Positions 11,563 through 23,202 are shown, numbered from the stretch's first letter. The stretch is 64,000 nucleotides of DNA from Colias croceus (GCF_905220415.1 NC_059538.1:12896001-12960000); one strand, 5' to 3'. The notes: generated from the letters alone by a model not told the origin. Made by a program: numbers and translations.

Positions 11563-14500
11563 CTGCAACAAATAACAATCATAATAATATACGCGCTGTA
11601 GCGACAAAACAATACACTCCGATAACTTTATCAGAACTAAATATGTATATTACTTATTCATGTTAAGTTATTGTCGTGTGCAGTTTTCAAGCTTAAGTTA
11701 GACAATGACAATTCAACAATCAACCGTTTTGAATAATTAATCTAAAATCTACTGCTGTTACTATTGAATGTATCTCTATCGTTCAAAGGTGAACAACTCG
11801 ATAAATTTTAGTTTAAATAGCCATTTTCATACTAATATTGCTAAATGTCTAATTAGAATTCTGAGGAAGAGTTCGAATATTTGTGTAAAGTTCATTTATT
11901 TTTGGATTGATACCGTTTCTTTGAGATATTGTGTTGAATTTGAATTTAATTTAAAATAATATAATATCGTCTAATATTGTTTCGGTGAATGTAGAGAATA
12001 ATTCAATATTTTACAAGACGTATGGAATTAAAATAAAGGTTAATTATGACCGCAAAGTTTACATTATTTTGTCCGTTCAGTTATAATACATTCGTAATAA
12101 ATATGTGAAGAATAAAATCGGAGTTATACTTATTCTTGCGTAATAATCGTCATTCATTTATTTTTAATTGATGCGTGCACGCCGCAAATATTAAGAAAAC
12201 TCTACATACATAAAAACTAAAAAGAAACATGTAAGTTCTTATATTTTAGATTTAAATATACAATTTGGATTATTAAATGAATGTATAGAAATAAAAATTA
12301 ACGGAATTGTTAATCGATACCTCTAAACTGTATTCGATCACATATTATATTCTACGACTTTTTATACATATATTTATGTTTTAATGAACAAATAATTATC
12401 TTAATTGATCTCGGGAAGTAACGGTTATTCATTATATTTAGATTAATGCAATATTATAATATTAAAGCAGTTAATGTTTAATTAACGTTTAAATGTATTA
12501 CATTCTAGAAATGTAGAGTGCATTATTTATTTTTTAATTTAAATAATTAAGACAGACTGAAGACTAGATAATAAAAATAGCTCTTGACTTAGCTTTTGTA
12601 CTTTTTATTTTACTTAACTGCTTTACTATTATGAACTGAAAGTTAGTTGCTTAAAAACAAAAAAATAATAAAAAAATGTATCTCTGGGTTTACGTCAAGT
12701 ATCTATTTAGTTTTTCATTTATTTATTCTGTGGAACTATGATTTATATTCCTGGCATTTCTGTTTTACTCAATGATTTATGTGTTATATTATTTAGAACT
12801 TTGGAACAATTCCTTAAAATGTTATACCAACTCCATCTACCTAATCCAAAGGTACACGTGTGTATACACATTAAAACCTACTCATTGCGTTAATACAATT
12901 TAATGGCGGTGAAGGACAGCATAATTGTACGTGACCCAAATTCGGAACAATCTATACGAATAAATCAGTACAGTGGATCGTGACTAACAGACTGACAAAG
13001 CCGAAATTTGTGACCTGGATATATATATAGACCATAGCTAGAGCACATTTGACACTCCAATATTTTTTTTTTTTATATTAAGAGTAAAGAAATATCATCA
13101 CTATTATCATCAACTCAAAGCTCTATTTAATATTTTTTGTATATTTCATATTCATGTCATGTGTTATTGTTCATTGAAGATACAGGCTCCTGAAAATCAG
13201 TTTTTACTATCTGTGGTCACTTTAAATTTATTAATTTATTCTGCACATATAAATTATTTATAGAAATCATGAAATGCGAAAATTTCTGTGATAAATATGA
13301 ACAGTAACTTTACAGTTACTTTACTTTACTTTACTTTTACTTTTTTTTTACGGTTTCGAATACCCGACTTCATGAAGCCAAGTTTTAACCACTTAACCTG
13401 AGACATATTATATTATTAGTTTGTACAGCAATCACGCTGGAACCTCGTGTTCGTTTCAGTGTTTATTCAGAATTGTAGGTTAGTAATTAGCATATCCACT
13501 AATCGGAATGTTTGCAATTCAACGCAATAATGACAGCGCTTAATTAACTCATATGTGTTATAATTGCAGAATCTAGATTATGATAACTCTAGAATCTATA
13601 TAGATGTTTATGACAACTCTCGTCGAGGGTTCCAAACGTCTTATTTTCGGATTGTATATTACACTTTTAAAAATAGATAACTAATTCCTGATAATGAATG
13701 TAAGCAAAGCTGATATTAGTCTAATTCCTCATGAATGTAAACAAAGCTATTATTAGTCTATTTCTAAATTTTTTTTTTTTTATTTGTATTAGGCCACGCA
13801 TGTTTTCATTACTTCATTACTCGTGCTACTATTGCATATTACGATATTCTGATTTGCATTTGCTTTTTTTCAATATTATAATTCATGAATTATAATTACC
13901 TACACATACCTACAGATAAGTTCTTAGAATTTCCAGCCACCGTAGAGACACATAGTAGACTTAACACTATACAGATATAGAGACACCTTTTGGTGTCTCC
14001 AAAAAATAGGTTGCCTTTGTTTGTGAATTTATTTTCATTCAAGTTTTTCTAAATGTTTCTATCGGATTATTACAACCATTTAATTATGCATGTTGTGCCA
14101 AATATCAGTAGGCAATGTCATGACAATTTTTCATAATAAAATGGTCACGTTCTAATGATTAGAATTTAGAACAGTGGTAACTATTTATAATAAGAGCTAA
14201 TAACTATACAAAATAATATAAAGAAAACTTATCTGTTAACATCACGAAAAGATCATATTGCCAAATATAATAAACAATCTATAATCTATAGATAAGTTTT
14301 ATCAATTGGTGTAAGAAATTGGGCACACTTGGAATATGGGTCAAATGATATATTGTATTGTAATATCATCTACACTTGTGTTGATAAAATTCGATATCAA
14401 CAATTTCTCATCCTCTAGTAAAAAGGTTGGTGGTTCGATCCTGCTTTACTCTTTTTATACATATAATTACTGTAAAACAAGTAGGACCCGACTTCGCTCG

Positions 14501-16034
14501 GGTAATAAAAAATAAATATTATATAAAAAAATATTCTTATAAATCTTGGATTAATCAATGTTGCGTTTATGTTAAAATTAGGGCGTACTGCACTTTTATG
14601 GGAGAGAAACCTATGAAAATACCACAGGAATTACCGGGAAGTTTAAACGATTATTTTTTGGTTTCTCTTGACAAACTGACAACTATAAACGCTGAGATAT
14701 TAAAATATATAGTAAACGTTTAGAAAATTAGCCTTTACACCTAGAGCTTCAGTATATTTTTATGTGACTAGCAAACGAAAAAAAATATTCTACCAATAGC
14801 CATTTAAACTCAGACGCATATCGAGACAAAATTAGTTTAAGTTTTAGATATTGTGTTACGAAGAATTAAAACGTAAGTATTGTATTTACTCACGCAAAAA
14901 TTAAGGATAAAAAATATTCACATACAAATATCTCTAAAAAATATTTATTAATAGGAATAAGCCGTCACAATACACATTAAAAGTCTGCACCTCGTCCACA
15001 AAAGATATATTATCATACGATTTATTATGACAAACATTCTTCAAACGCAATACCTGAGTGATTTAAAGTCCCAAGCGGGAAGCCCCAATCAAAATATGCT
15101 CCGGTGTATCAAACACCACAATACCACCCATAAATTAAAAAATACATCGTAGAAATATCACCCTTCTAGCAGGTGTATAAGACCTAAAATACGGTGCATT
15201 AATTTGATCTGTAACACTCAACAATGCAGAGTCCGTGATTCAAATACAAATTGCGTATATACGTTTGAATATTTCGTCTTTAATAGAGTCATGTATACGT
15301 TATGTAACAGTGATAAAAATAGCAACTATGTAGATTATATATTATTCATGCTTTTCTAGCAATCAACGCATTTATTGTATTCAACTGTGTTTAATATTAT
15401 GTTACCAATACCATTCTTTAGAAGACACTCCCAAAATATCTGAAAAAAGTCTCTAGTTATTATTAACTCAAATTTTAGTAAATATTTCGCCACATTATTA
15501 ATATTTTTGATAACGGTATTGTCACATACAAATACTCGAAAAAATAAACAACAAAAGCCAACTGACGCAGTTACAAAAACGTGACATTCGCTGATGAAAA
15601 TAAATACATTTCCACAAAACTTCCTAAAACTTAATAAAGAAAAGTGCTCTGTATGACAATAAAATTCATAATCTAGTTGTCCAAGTTGAATTAACACCTG
15701 CCAATATTTGATGTCCAGTTGGACAAAGGATATCCCTTGTTGTTTATTTATCTGCACTTTTTATAATAACTGGAGGTATAGGTGCAGTTCAATATTGATG
15801 GAATAGTTCTCCTTTCTGTGTTGGAACCGTTTGCGAAAGCATTTTTGCTTTAGAAGCCATCTCTATTGTCCTATTGTGTAGTGTATTATATTAGTGTGCA
15901 ATATGGATAATTTTTTATATTTTTATAGGAGTATAAAGTGTTATTAAATATCTTCCCAAAGTCTAGTGGGATACATAATTCATTGCACTCTTCCGGCGAT
16001 CGAAGCCAGGATGTCTCGGTTGTAGTGTATATTG
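11563..16034. other. AT-rich DNA, no gene seen
   Basis: Spacer or upstream intron of the FAM43-like gene. A 46-bp near-tandem duplication lies at about 13683-13765, and a Helitron-like hairpin GACCCGACTTCGCTCGGGT at about 14486-14504. Open frames at 14427-14723 and 15356-15757 are AT-rich, lack domain signatures and are not supported. Confidence 0.5.
13310..13415 (-). mobile_element. Degenerate tRNA-derived SINE
   Basis: On the minus strand, GGTTAAGTGGTTAAAAC resembles a tRNA A box. It is followed about 25 bases on by GGGTATTCGAAACC, a damaged B box. An A-rich tail with repeated GTAAA units comes after. Old and imperfect, so only suggestive. Confidence 0.35.
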
Positions 16035-16165
16035 ATGAATGAATGAATGAAAAATTCTTTATTGCATACAAAAATACAAGACTACAAAATAAGAGTGATA
16101 CAAGTTATAATATGTACAGAGGGCGGTCTTATCGGTGTAAGCGATTTCTGCCAGACAACCCGAAA
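16035..16165 (-). mobile_element. 3' end of a truncated non-LTR retrotransposon
   Basis: Read on the minus strand, GGTTGTCTGGCAGAAATCGC leads to ATAAGACCGCC. Then comes TTGTATTTTTGTATGCAATAAAGAA, written here only as a pattern, and a tail of ATTC repeats (16035-16050). I recognise this as a common lepidopteran LINE 3' end, where short tandem repeats replace a poly(A) tail. The 5' part is missing, as is usual after incomplete reverse transcription. Confidence 0.6.
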
Positions 16166-16970
16166 AACCATAAGGATTACATATTTTGTAGTGGTGGTGC
16201 ATTAAATTTAGATTACATATTATGCTTTAAAATTGATATTCCGTTACGAAACTGCTGAACCGATTTTGAGGTAATTTTACATATAGTGATAGATTGGAAA
16301 TTGACAATTAAGAAAATAAACTTAAAATTGATGAAATGGAGATAGACAGTTTGTTCTATACGCGAGAAAAGCTTTTTTCTTTTGTCCTATTAATTTAGTC
16401 CTTTTAACACTAAGATGTGGTACTTCGTACGCATGAACTGGATTTAAGTCACTAAAACTTGTTTACATTACCCACAAGTTCTATTGACCTACAGACTACA
16501 GGCTGCATATAAAAATAACACATGCATCGACTCAGCCTAGTATACGAGGATATTATGTGTGGTATAGCTTTGAACACCTGACTCTACACACACACAGGTA
16601 CATAACTATACGTATAACAAAAGTCTGCTCCATGTACAGCGGACCAATTTCTATATATTATGCTGATTTAGATTTATAAATAATCGGACATTTTATGAAG
16701 TAAAGGTAAATTTTACATTTTAATTACAATTAATTGACCTTTAGACTTGTTATTTCGTGAAATTTTTGGTTGTTTCTAGTAAAATTTAATTTAATTAGGT
16801 ACTTTGATTTTGAAACCTACCAGTATATATGACGAATATGAAACTAATAAAATATTATTGAACAATTATTATTATAATCCTAAATGTTAAGTTATTTTAG
16901 TTACTTTCTTAAAATATCTCCATGTTAATTATTGTGTAGCGTAACTGTTTTTTATTTATTCTAAAAGTTT

Positions 16971-17196
16971 TCCTACTAATATTATAAATGCGAAAGTTTG
17001 TGAGTATGTGTTTACTCCTTCACTTACACTACTGAACCGATTATAGTGAAATTTAGCACACATATATATAGGGTAACTTGGATAATGGAATATGGATTAA
17101 CACATAGGGTAGGTTTTATTCCGGACTTTTCACGGCAATGGGAACTATGCGGGTTTTTCTTTCAAAACGCGGGCGAATCCGCGGGCGGAAAGCTAG
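16971..17196 (+). mobile_element. Short Helitron-type element
   Basis: It starts TCCTACTAATATTATAAATG and ends GCGGGCGGAAAGCTAG, the CTAG terminus preceded by a GC-rich stretch able to fold (CGCGGGCGAATCCGCGGGCG). Non-coding. It is the same general type as the elements at 42509 and 27944, but a different subfamily. Confidence 0.65.
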
Positions 17197-17462
17197 TATA
17201 ATTATTATAAAAAGCTAACTCATGTAATATACGGTCCTTGAAACATATTCATTTAACGTTCAATCAGTAGACGAAATAAATTCCAGAATATAACGCTCCA
17301 GAGATAAAACCAATTTGTTATTAATTTTCCCGCCACCGAGATACGTCCCATATCAACTTGGAAGGTCAAGTGTTGTATCTATCAATGCTATAATTTAATT
17401 CGAAGTAAGGATCACGAGATTTATTTAGACGTTTTTTTTTTAATAGACAATTGCGTGGTAGT

Positions 17463-17576
17463 ATGAGGTGTGTAGTGGGCGAGTGCTTTCGAGGTAAAAA
17501 TAATAAGCACTCATTTTTTTTTCGCAGAAAACGCGAACCTAAAAATAACCCGAATGAATGTGTACTTAATTTATAG
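17463..17576 (+). pseudogene. Possible THAP zinc-finger N-terminus fragment
   Basis: A 37-codon frame starts MRCVVGECFRGKNNKHS and continues with Phe-rich and basic residues before a stop. The C-x4-C near the start followed by a His-Ser-Phe-Phe stretch resembles the opening of a THAP DNA-binding domain (C2CH type), where the second Cys/His pair would come ~40 residues later. That second half is absent; the frame stops at 17576, and the Gypsy element begins 45 bp further on. It could be a relic exon or chance. No splice donor decides it. Confidence 0.25.
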
Positions 17577-17620
17577 CTTTATAACCACAGTTTATAACAT
17601 TCAAATACTTTATTTCTATT

Positions 17621-17786
17621 TGTTAAGTTGCGTGAATAAAGGAGACAAGTGAAACGCTCGGACGCTAGATATCAACTGGTTTATTGTATGAAATAAAATT
17701 GTAACACAACGCACGCTCGCAAGTCGCATCTTGCGCTGTCATCATTTTCACATATTTAGGTATAACTATAAGTACGTGTCGCCACA
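17621..17786 (-). repeat. 3' LTR of the Gypsy element
   Basis: The 166-bp repeat has TG...CA ends (minus strand: TGTGGCGACACG ... AACTTAACA). It matches the 5' LTR at 23033-23198 base for base as read by eye. Confidence 0.92.
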
Positions 17787-17810
17787 ACATTCCCCCCCTT
17801 TTTTAAAAAA
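17787..17810 (-). promoter_or_regulatory. Polypurine tract of the Gypsy element
   Basis: On the minus strand a run AAAAAAGGGGGGGAATGT directly abuts the 3' LTR. This is the expected site for plus-strand DNA priming by RNase H-resistant RNA. Confidence 0.75.
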
Positions 17811-17958
17811 AAATGTGTAACAATAGTTAAAATTATACAATACAATATATAAAAACCTAAAACAAAAACATTACCATTTAGTTTATCTAGTTACAAACAT
17901 TTTAAATAAGCTAGGAACATAATATAACATATTTTATGTTTATAAATTACATACCTAT

Positions 17959-18198
17959 TTAAACTTGCTGCATTCGTTTCTGAATAACATTATCCATCTC
18001 CTTTCTAAAACATTTCTTTACTCTCCCAGTACATTTACCGCAACACAAATAACATAAAATAATTATAATTAACAATAGAACTGTAACAGATAAGTAATAA
18101 TGATTCTTCATGTGTCTTTCGATATTATTAAAGTCCAATTGATTAGCTCCATTTTGAGCTATAATTATTTCTTCGTTCTTACTGTAACTTTTACCCAT
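17959..18198 (-). CDS. Third gene of the Gypsy element: small membrane protein
   Basis: 79 residues starting with ATG. The N-terminus MGKSYSKNE fits the N-myristoylation pattern (Gly2, Ser6). A hydrophobic segment of about 20 residues (roughly 34-54, rich in Leu, Ile and Val, ending with several Cys) is a probable transmembrane helix. A basic C-terminal tail (residues about 56-79) follows. It lies between pol and the 3' LTR, the place an envelope gene would occupy, but it has no signal peptide, fusion peptide or furin site and is far too short. A role at the plasma membrane, perhaps with Gag, is inference. Small third genes of this myristoyl-plus-helix design may exist in related elements, but I cannot verify that here. 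The frame is intact, unlike pol. Confidence 0.55.
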   Translation of the reverse strand: MGKSYSKNEEIIIAQNGANQLDFNNIERHMKNHYYLSVTVLLLIIIILCYLCCGKCTGRVKKCFRKEMDNVIQKRMQQV

Positions 18199-18889
18199 TT
18201 TGAAAATAATTTTACTTTATATTAATAAAATAAGATAAGTAATGTACTTTTAATGAGGTTTGATAGCAAATGAAACAAATATCATAAGACGTAAGTAAAT
18301 TGCATTGTAACTGTGACCTACATAAAAATATGCAACGCTTCGCTTAGACTTACTTACTAATTGGGGTTCCTTACTTGAATGTTGCGGCCTATAGGTTGTT
18401 ACAAAAAATATTATATAAATTATTAACTAATTGCAAGATTGAACTGTATAAATAAAGTTTAATAAAAATGCTAAAAGAGTGACCATATTATTACCTATGT
18501 AATCCGATGTAACTTACTTAGTAAATAGGTACTAATTATTATAAAACACGAAATACTAAATAGGCATCTTCAATGCGTAAAAACAAAACTATCGTATTAC
18601 TTTATTCTTTCGCAATAGGTACACAAAAATGTAAAATATGCACAATATAATGTTAATCACATTTATGTAAAACATGTAATGATAAACAGTAATAATATGA
18701 AACAATAAAAACAAACTAAATTACTTTAAAACGTTGTATAGTGAACAATTAATATAAAAATTTGTATAAAACGCGATAGCTACATGTAAAATAAAAAAAA
18801 AAAAAAATAAAAATATGTATATAACACACAAGTATGATACATTGAATAACAGCACAGATAATGCTTAGAATTAAAGACCGTGTGAAGTA
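18199..18889 (-). other. Non-coding stretch between pol and the third gene
   Basis: 690 bases of very AT-rich sequence inside the element with no open frame of note. It could hold a splice acceptor for a subgenomic message for the small third gene, but none is convincing by eye. Confidence 0.5.
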
Positions 18890-20905
18890 CTATATATCGG
18901 CGAATCGCACGGGTCGTCGGATTACGCGACCGCTCCTAGTTACGCTTATGGGCGGCGCATGCTGAACCGACTTCGATACAGGAGTGTTATGCGGAACAAT
19001 ATTGTTCTCCACATTAACATCATCTTTTAATATAAAGGCTGGCTTCAACCTATCGATAGAAATCCTAACCTTTCTATTTGGCATTTGTATAACAAAACTT
19101 TTATTACCACGACTTATGACGCTGTATGGGCCATCGTAAGGTGGTTGAAGTGATTTTCTTACCGTATCATTTCTAACAAATACTTGATTGCATTCTTTCA
19201 AATCTGAATGTACGAAAATATTTCTAGAATTATATTGACGTATTGATTTAGGTCTTAATTTGCTAATTATATTTCTAATATGCTTAACATAATCATGTGC
19301 CTCGTTAAAATGATGTTCGCTATTTTCAAAAAATTCACCTGGAATTCTTATGTTTGTACCATACACCATTTCGCTTGCACTAATACTAGTATCTACGCGT
19401 GGAACTACTCTTAATCCTAACAATACTGTACTTAACTCTGTTAACCAATTATTTGACTCACTCATTCTGGCCATAAGGGCTGCCTTAAGAGATCTGTGCC
19501 ATCTTTCTACTTTTCCGTTACTCTCTGGGTGAAAACTAGTTGTTCTTATTTTATTTATTCCAAATAATTTCATTAGTTGCTGGAACAAATTGCTTTCGAA
19601 TTGGGTTCCTCGATCACTTGTCAACCTGATAGGACATCCAAACCTGCTTATCCACCCATTGTATATAACCTTTGCTACTTTTTCCGCATGTATATCTCTT
19701 ATAGGAAAAGCTTCCGGCCACCCCGTGAACCTATCTATAACCGTGACTAAATACCTATAGCCCTCAGGTGTGCTAGGTAACGGACCTACTATATCTACAT
19801 GTATGTGTTCAAAGCGTTGGCATGATGGGAAAGTACCTAACTCGGATTTGTTATGACGTTGTACTTTTGCACGTTGACATTTAATACATGTTTTCGCCCA
19901 CTGCCCTACCTCTTTATTCATACCTGGCCAGTAATATCTATTTGCTACCATTTTTCTACTAGTGCGAATACCGGGATGGCTTAAATTATGGATTATATCA
20001 AAAGCGATTTTTCTAAACTTCTCTGTTAAATAAGGACGAGCTTTCTGTCCGCTAACGTTACAAACAATTGACTTATCGCATGTCGGTACTAAAATTTCCC
20101 TAAATTGCGTATTGTCCTTGACTAACTCTTGTAATTCTCTATCTTTACTCTGCTCTTCCGCTAATTCATTATAATCTATTACACTTTGACCTGATATACT
20201 TTCTATTCGTGATAAACAGTCCGCGACTACATTTTGTTCACCTGATATGTGACGTATGTCTGTTGTAAACTCACTTATATATAATAATTGCCTTGTTCTC
20301 CTAGCTACCTCTTTCTCACAGTTCTTTTTAGTAAAGGCGTATGTTAAAGGTTTATGATCTGTAAAGACTATTATTTGTCTCCCTTCTATTAAATTTTGAA
20401 AATGTTGTATTGACATATAAATAGCTAATAATTCGCGATCATATGCGGAGTATTTCTGTTGGGAATCTGTGATCTTTTTGGAAAAATAACCTAATGGTTG
20501 CCATTCATTATTAACAAATTGTTGCAAAACCGCACCTATGCATGTGTTCGAGGCGTCAGTAAAAAGTGCTAACTCGCAATCGGGCAACGGATGCGCTAAC
20601 GTTACAGCATGTCGTAACTGTCGCCTACATTCCAAAAATGCTTTGTCAGCTGACTCATTCCACGTAATTACAGTATTATCGCGTTTCTTTGAACCATGTA
20701 TAAATGAATTTAATATAGCTTGATTTTCTGCGGCTTTAGGTAAATGTGACCTATAAAAATTGATCATCCCTAAAAATCTACGTAGTTCCTCTACCGTTTT
20801 TGGTTTAGGAAAATTTTCAATAACCTTTACTTTACTCTCTAATGGATGGATACCGTTTGTATTTACCTTGTAGCCTAAAAATTCTATTTCTGTCTTAGGT
20901 ACCAA
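18890..20905 (-). pseudogene. Gypsy pol, second part: end of RT, RNase H, integrase
   Basis: The frame of 671 codons continues the reverse transcriptase thumb (EIEFLGYKVN, residues ~6-15). It then encodes RNase H, with acidic residues D117 (FTDAS), E158 (YDRELLA) and D183 (FTDHKPL), and the integrase. Integrase has an HHCC finger (H306, H310, C340, C343) and the DDE triad D371, D431, E467, with 35 residues between the last two. A GPY/F-type C-terminal module (YDGPYSVI, then SFVIQMPN) follows at ~585-635. All catalytic residues are present. The frame is offset from the first part of pol by one base near 20900, so a full polyprotein cannot be made without a shift. No ATG is expected here, and the apparent start is only the frame opening. 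Confidence 0.9.
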
Positions 20906-22058
20906 AATCGCATTTACTTAAATTAATAGTTATACCATATTTGTCAAATCTTTCAAATATTAATTTTAAATGTTCCCTATGTTCCTCTAAGCTATTACTT
21001 GCTAAAATGACGTCATCTAAATAACAAAATAAAAAGTCAAATCCCTGTAAAACAATACAATTCATAAATCTTTGGAACGTTTGCGCAGCATTTCGCATGC
21101 CAAACATCATTCTAGTAAATTCAAACAATCCAAAAGGTGTAATAATCGCAGTTTTGGGAATGTCGTCTGGATGATTTAATATGCAATGATAAGCTCTATT
21201 TATGTCTATCCGCGAAAATATCTTTTTATTTGCTAACAGGTAAGTAAAATCCCTTAGTCTCGGAATAGGGTATCTATCAGGAATAGTAACAGCGTTTAGC
21301 CTCCTATAATCACCTACTGGTCTTATCTCGCCTCCTTTTTTAGGTACTATGTGCAACGGACTAGCCCAAGGGCTTTTCGATGGCCTGCATATGCCCATCT
21401 CTTGCATTACCTGGAACTCCTCTTTAACCCTTCTATACCTATCTGGCGGCAATGGCCGCGCCCGCGCGTAAACTGGTGGACCAGTGGTTTCAATATGATG
21501 ATAAATGGCATGAGTAGGTGTTTCCTTAAACGAAACTGGTTTTGTTATATTAGGAAATTCTTTCAACAAATTATAAAGCGGGTGTGTATCCATAATCGTA
21601 CATATTGGTGCCTGCGACGAATTAGTTATAGAACAAACAACATTCAAGTTAGTTACCCTGTCAACAAGTTTCTTATTTCTTAAATCTACTAATAAATTAT
21701 GAAACTCTAAAAAATCCGCTCCTAATATAGGTTGGCTTACGTCTGCAATTACAAATGTCCATCGATAAGACCTTCTTAAATTTAAATTTAAATGTATTGT
21801 TTTTACACCATAAGTTTTAATTTCGCTATTATTCGCGGCAAAAAGTTTATAATTAGAACACTCACCGGACAGCTTCTGCTTACGTGTTACTGGTACCACC
21901 GAAATATTTGCACCTGTGTCCACTAAAAATGTCATTCCGGTCTCCTTATCGAATACACTAAGACGGTGATTCTTGTTAGGTACGTGATCCACCGCCGATA
22001 TCCGTACCGCACTTAGTTTTCCGGTGAAGATGACCGAGATGGCGCTTTCCAGGCACAC
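20895..22058 (-). pseudogene. Gypsy pol, first part: protease and reverse transcriptase
   Basis: About 387 codons. An aspartic protease with DTGA at ~47-50 and a reverse transcriptase follow, with the first catalytic Asp in FSRIDINRAY and the YLDD box at ~346-349. The frame overlaps the end of gag (22013-22058) and sits in the -1 frame relative to it, so Pol would be made by -1 ribosomal frameshifting. The first codon here is GTG, not ATG, which supports that. The frame ends at a TAA at 20895, immediately after the RT motif SKCDFG, while the homologous continuation is one frame over. The simplest cause is a small insertion or deletion (about two bases lost) near 20900. Since the LTRs are identical, the lesion is recent, an error of the last reverse transcription, or an assembly error. 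Confidence 0.9.
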
Positions 22059-22957
22059 GGCTTTTCACAGGCTCGAGCTCGCTCACGAAAACGAAAGTGG
22101 TATCTGCACAACCAGTTTGGATGTTCTGGAGTCATGCGTGGTCTTGACGATGATCTGGAACGCGCTCTTCCTCGAAATCCTCCTCGTCCACGGCCATACC
22201 CTCGAAAACGGCTGCGGTGGTATTGTTGTCGCCTGTCCTTCACCTCCTCGCGCAGTGATGCAATTTCCAAATTCATTTTGTGCATCTGAGTAACCAAATC
22301 GCTGACTGGAAACTGGTGTTGACTACTGGAACTATGGACTTCAGCAATCTGTTCTCCCTTCATATTTTCCAATATTTTATCTGCCATGTTCGCGAGATTG
22401 TCTAGCGTCTGATCTTGACTCACGGTTAAGACAGCTCGTACTGAAGATGGTAACCTTGAGAGCCATAAACTATGGATGGTTTTATCAGAAACTTGGGTAT
22501 TTCGGCCAAGTTCCTTCATGCGCCGTAGTAAATGTGACGGTTTTTGTGAGCCCAAATCCATTTCACTTACTAGTTTCTGGAACTGTCTGTCTGCACTTTC
22601 TTCATACACTTGCAAGAGCCGCTCCTTTATAGCATCGTACTTGTTGTTTTCAGGTGGTGAAAAACAGATATCACTGATTTGCTGCAGTGTTTCGCATCCT
22701 AATTTGGTGATAACAAGGTCGTATTTCGCTGCGTCTCCTAACTTTTGCGGGCGTACTATGGTTTCTAGTTGGAAAAACCACAGTCTCGGCATTGCAGTCC
22801 AAAACTCTGGTATGCGAGAACCGACGCTGATTGCTGCTAATTCTCCTTGTCCTTCCTCCATCTTATATGTAGCGTCTCTATCTGAATCTCGTTTTTCTGG
22901 TGTTGGCGTCGGTTCCGTAGCTGGTGCTGCGACTTGTTTTCCTGACATGGGAAACAT
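22013..22957 (-). CDS. Gypsy gag with CHCC zinc knuckle
   Basis: 314 residues from the ATG at 22957. A capsid-like middle region (TAMPRLWFFQLETI at ~54-67, and MKELGRNTQ at ~167-175) is followed by an Arg/Ser/Gly-rich nucleic-acid-binding stretch (~247-275). The unusual finger C-X2-H-X9-C-X3-C lies at 284-301. This CHCC order replaces the usual CCHC and is the hallmark of Gag in CsRn1/Kabuki-type elements. Gag forms the particle that packages the element's RNA. The frame is intact and overlaps pol by 46 bp. Confidence 0.88.
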   Translation of the reverse strand: MFPMSGKQVAAPATEPTPTPEKRDSDRDATYKMEEGQGELAAISVGSRIPEFWTAMPRLWFFQLETIVRPQKLGDAAKYDLVITKLGCETLQQISDICFSPPENNKYDAIKERLLQVYEESADRQFQKLVSEMDLGSQKPSHLLRRMKELGRNTQVSDKTIHSLWLSRLPSSVRAVLTVSQDQTLDNLANMADKILENMKGEQIAEVHSSSSQHQFPVSDLVTQMHKMNLEIASLREEVKDRRQQYHRSRFRGYGRGRGGFRGRARSRSSSRPRMTPEHPNWLCRYHFRFRERARACEKPCAWKAPSRSSSPEN

Positions 22958-23013
22958 AGCGAGTTGATATCACTTCTCACGCCACGTCACTTCACGTATC
23001 GTATCGTGCTGAG

Positions 23014-23032
23014 ATCACGTCGGGGTCACCAA
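23014..23032 (-). promoter_or_regulatory. Primer-binding site matching tRNA-Trp
   Basis: Next to the 5' LTR the minus strand reads TTGGTGACCCCGACGTGAT. The plus strand here (ATCACGTCGGGGTCA plus CCA) equals the 3' end of insect tRNA-Trp with its added CCA, so tRNA-Trp primes minus-strand DNA synthesis. Use of tRNA-Trp is known from CsRn1 and Kabuki. Confidence 0.85.
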
Positions 23033-23198
23033 TGTTAAGTTGCGTGAATAAAGGAGACAAGTGAAACGCTCGGACGCTAGATATCAACTGGTTTATTGTA
23101 TGAAATAAAATTGTAACACAACGCACGCTCGCAAGTCGCATCTTGCGCTGTCATCATTTTCACATATTTAGGTATAACTATAAGTACGTGTCGCCACA
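23033..23198 (-). repeat. 5' LTR of the Gypsy element
   Basis: 166 bp and identical to the other LTR. It should contain the promoter and the poly(A) signal; an AATAAA-type signal is not obvious on the minus strand. Confidence 0.92.
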
Positions 23199-23202
23199 TA
23201 TT

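Larger units (their letters stand above)
17621..23198 (-). mobile_element. Ty3/Gypsy LTR retrotransposon, CsRn1/Kabuki type
   Basis: This is a complete element of 5578 bp on the minus strand. It is bounded by two identical 166-bp LTRs and a 4-bp target duplication TATT (17617-17620 and 23199-23202). In transcriptional order it holds the 5' LTR (right), a tRNA-Trp primer site, gag, pol (protease, reverse transcriptase, RNase H, integrase with a GPY/F-type end), a 690-bp non-coding stretch, a small membrane-protein gene, a polypurine tract and the 3' LTR. The CHCC finger in Gag and the tRNA-Trp primer are traits of the CsRn1/Kabuki group. Identical LTRs imply recent insertion, yet pol carries a frameshift. 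No envelope gene is present. Confidence 0.92.

Noticed and set aside
15356..15757. 133-codon minus-strand frame
   Set aside because: AT-rich, no domain, no splice context; likely chance.
17621..18889. Envelope gene in the Gypsy element
   Set aside because: Only a 79-residue membrane protein is present; no signal peptide, cleavage site or glycoprotein-like region.
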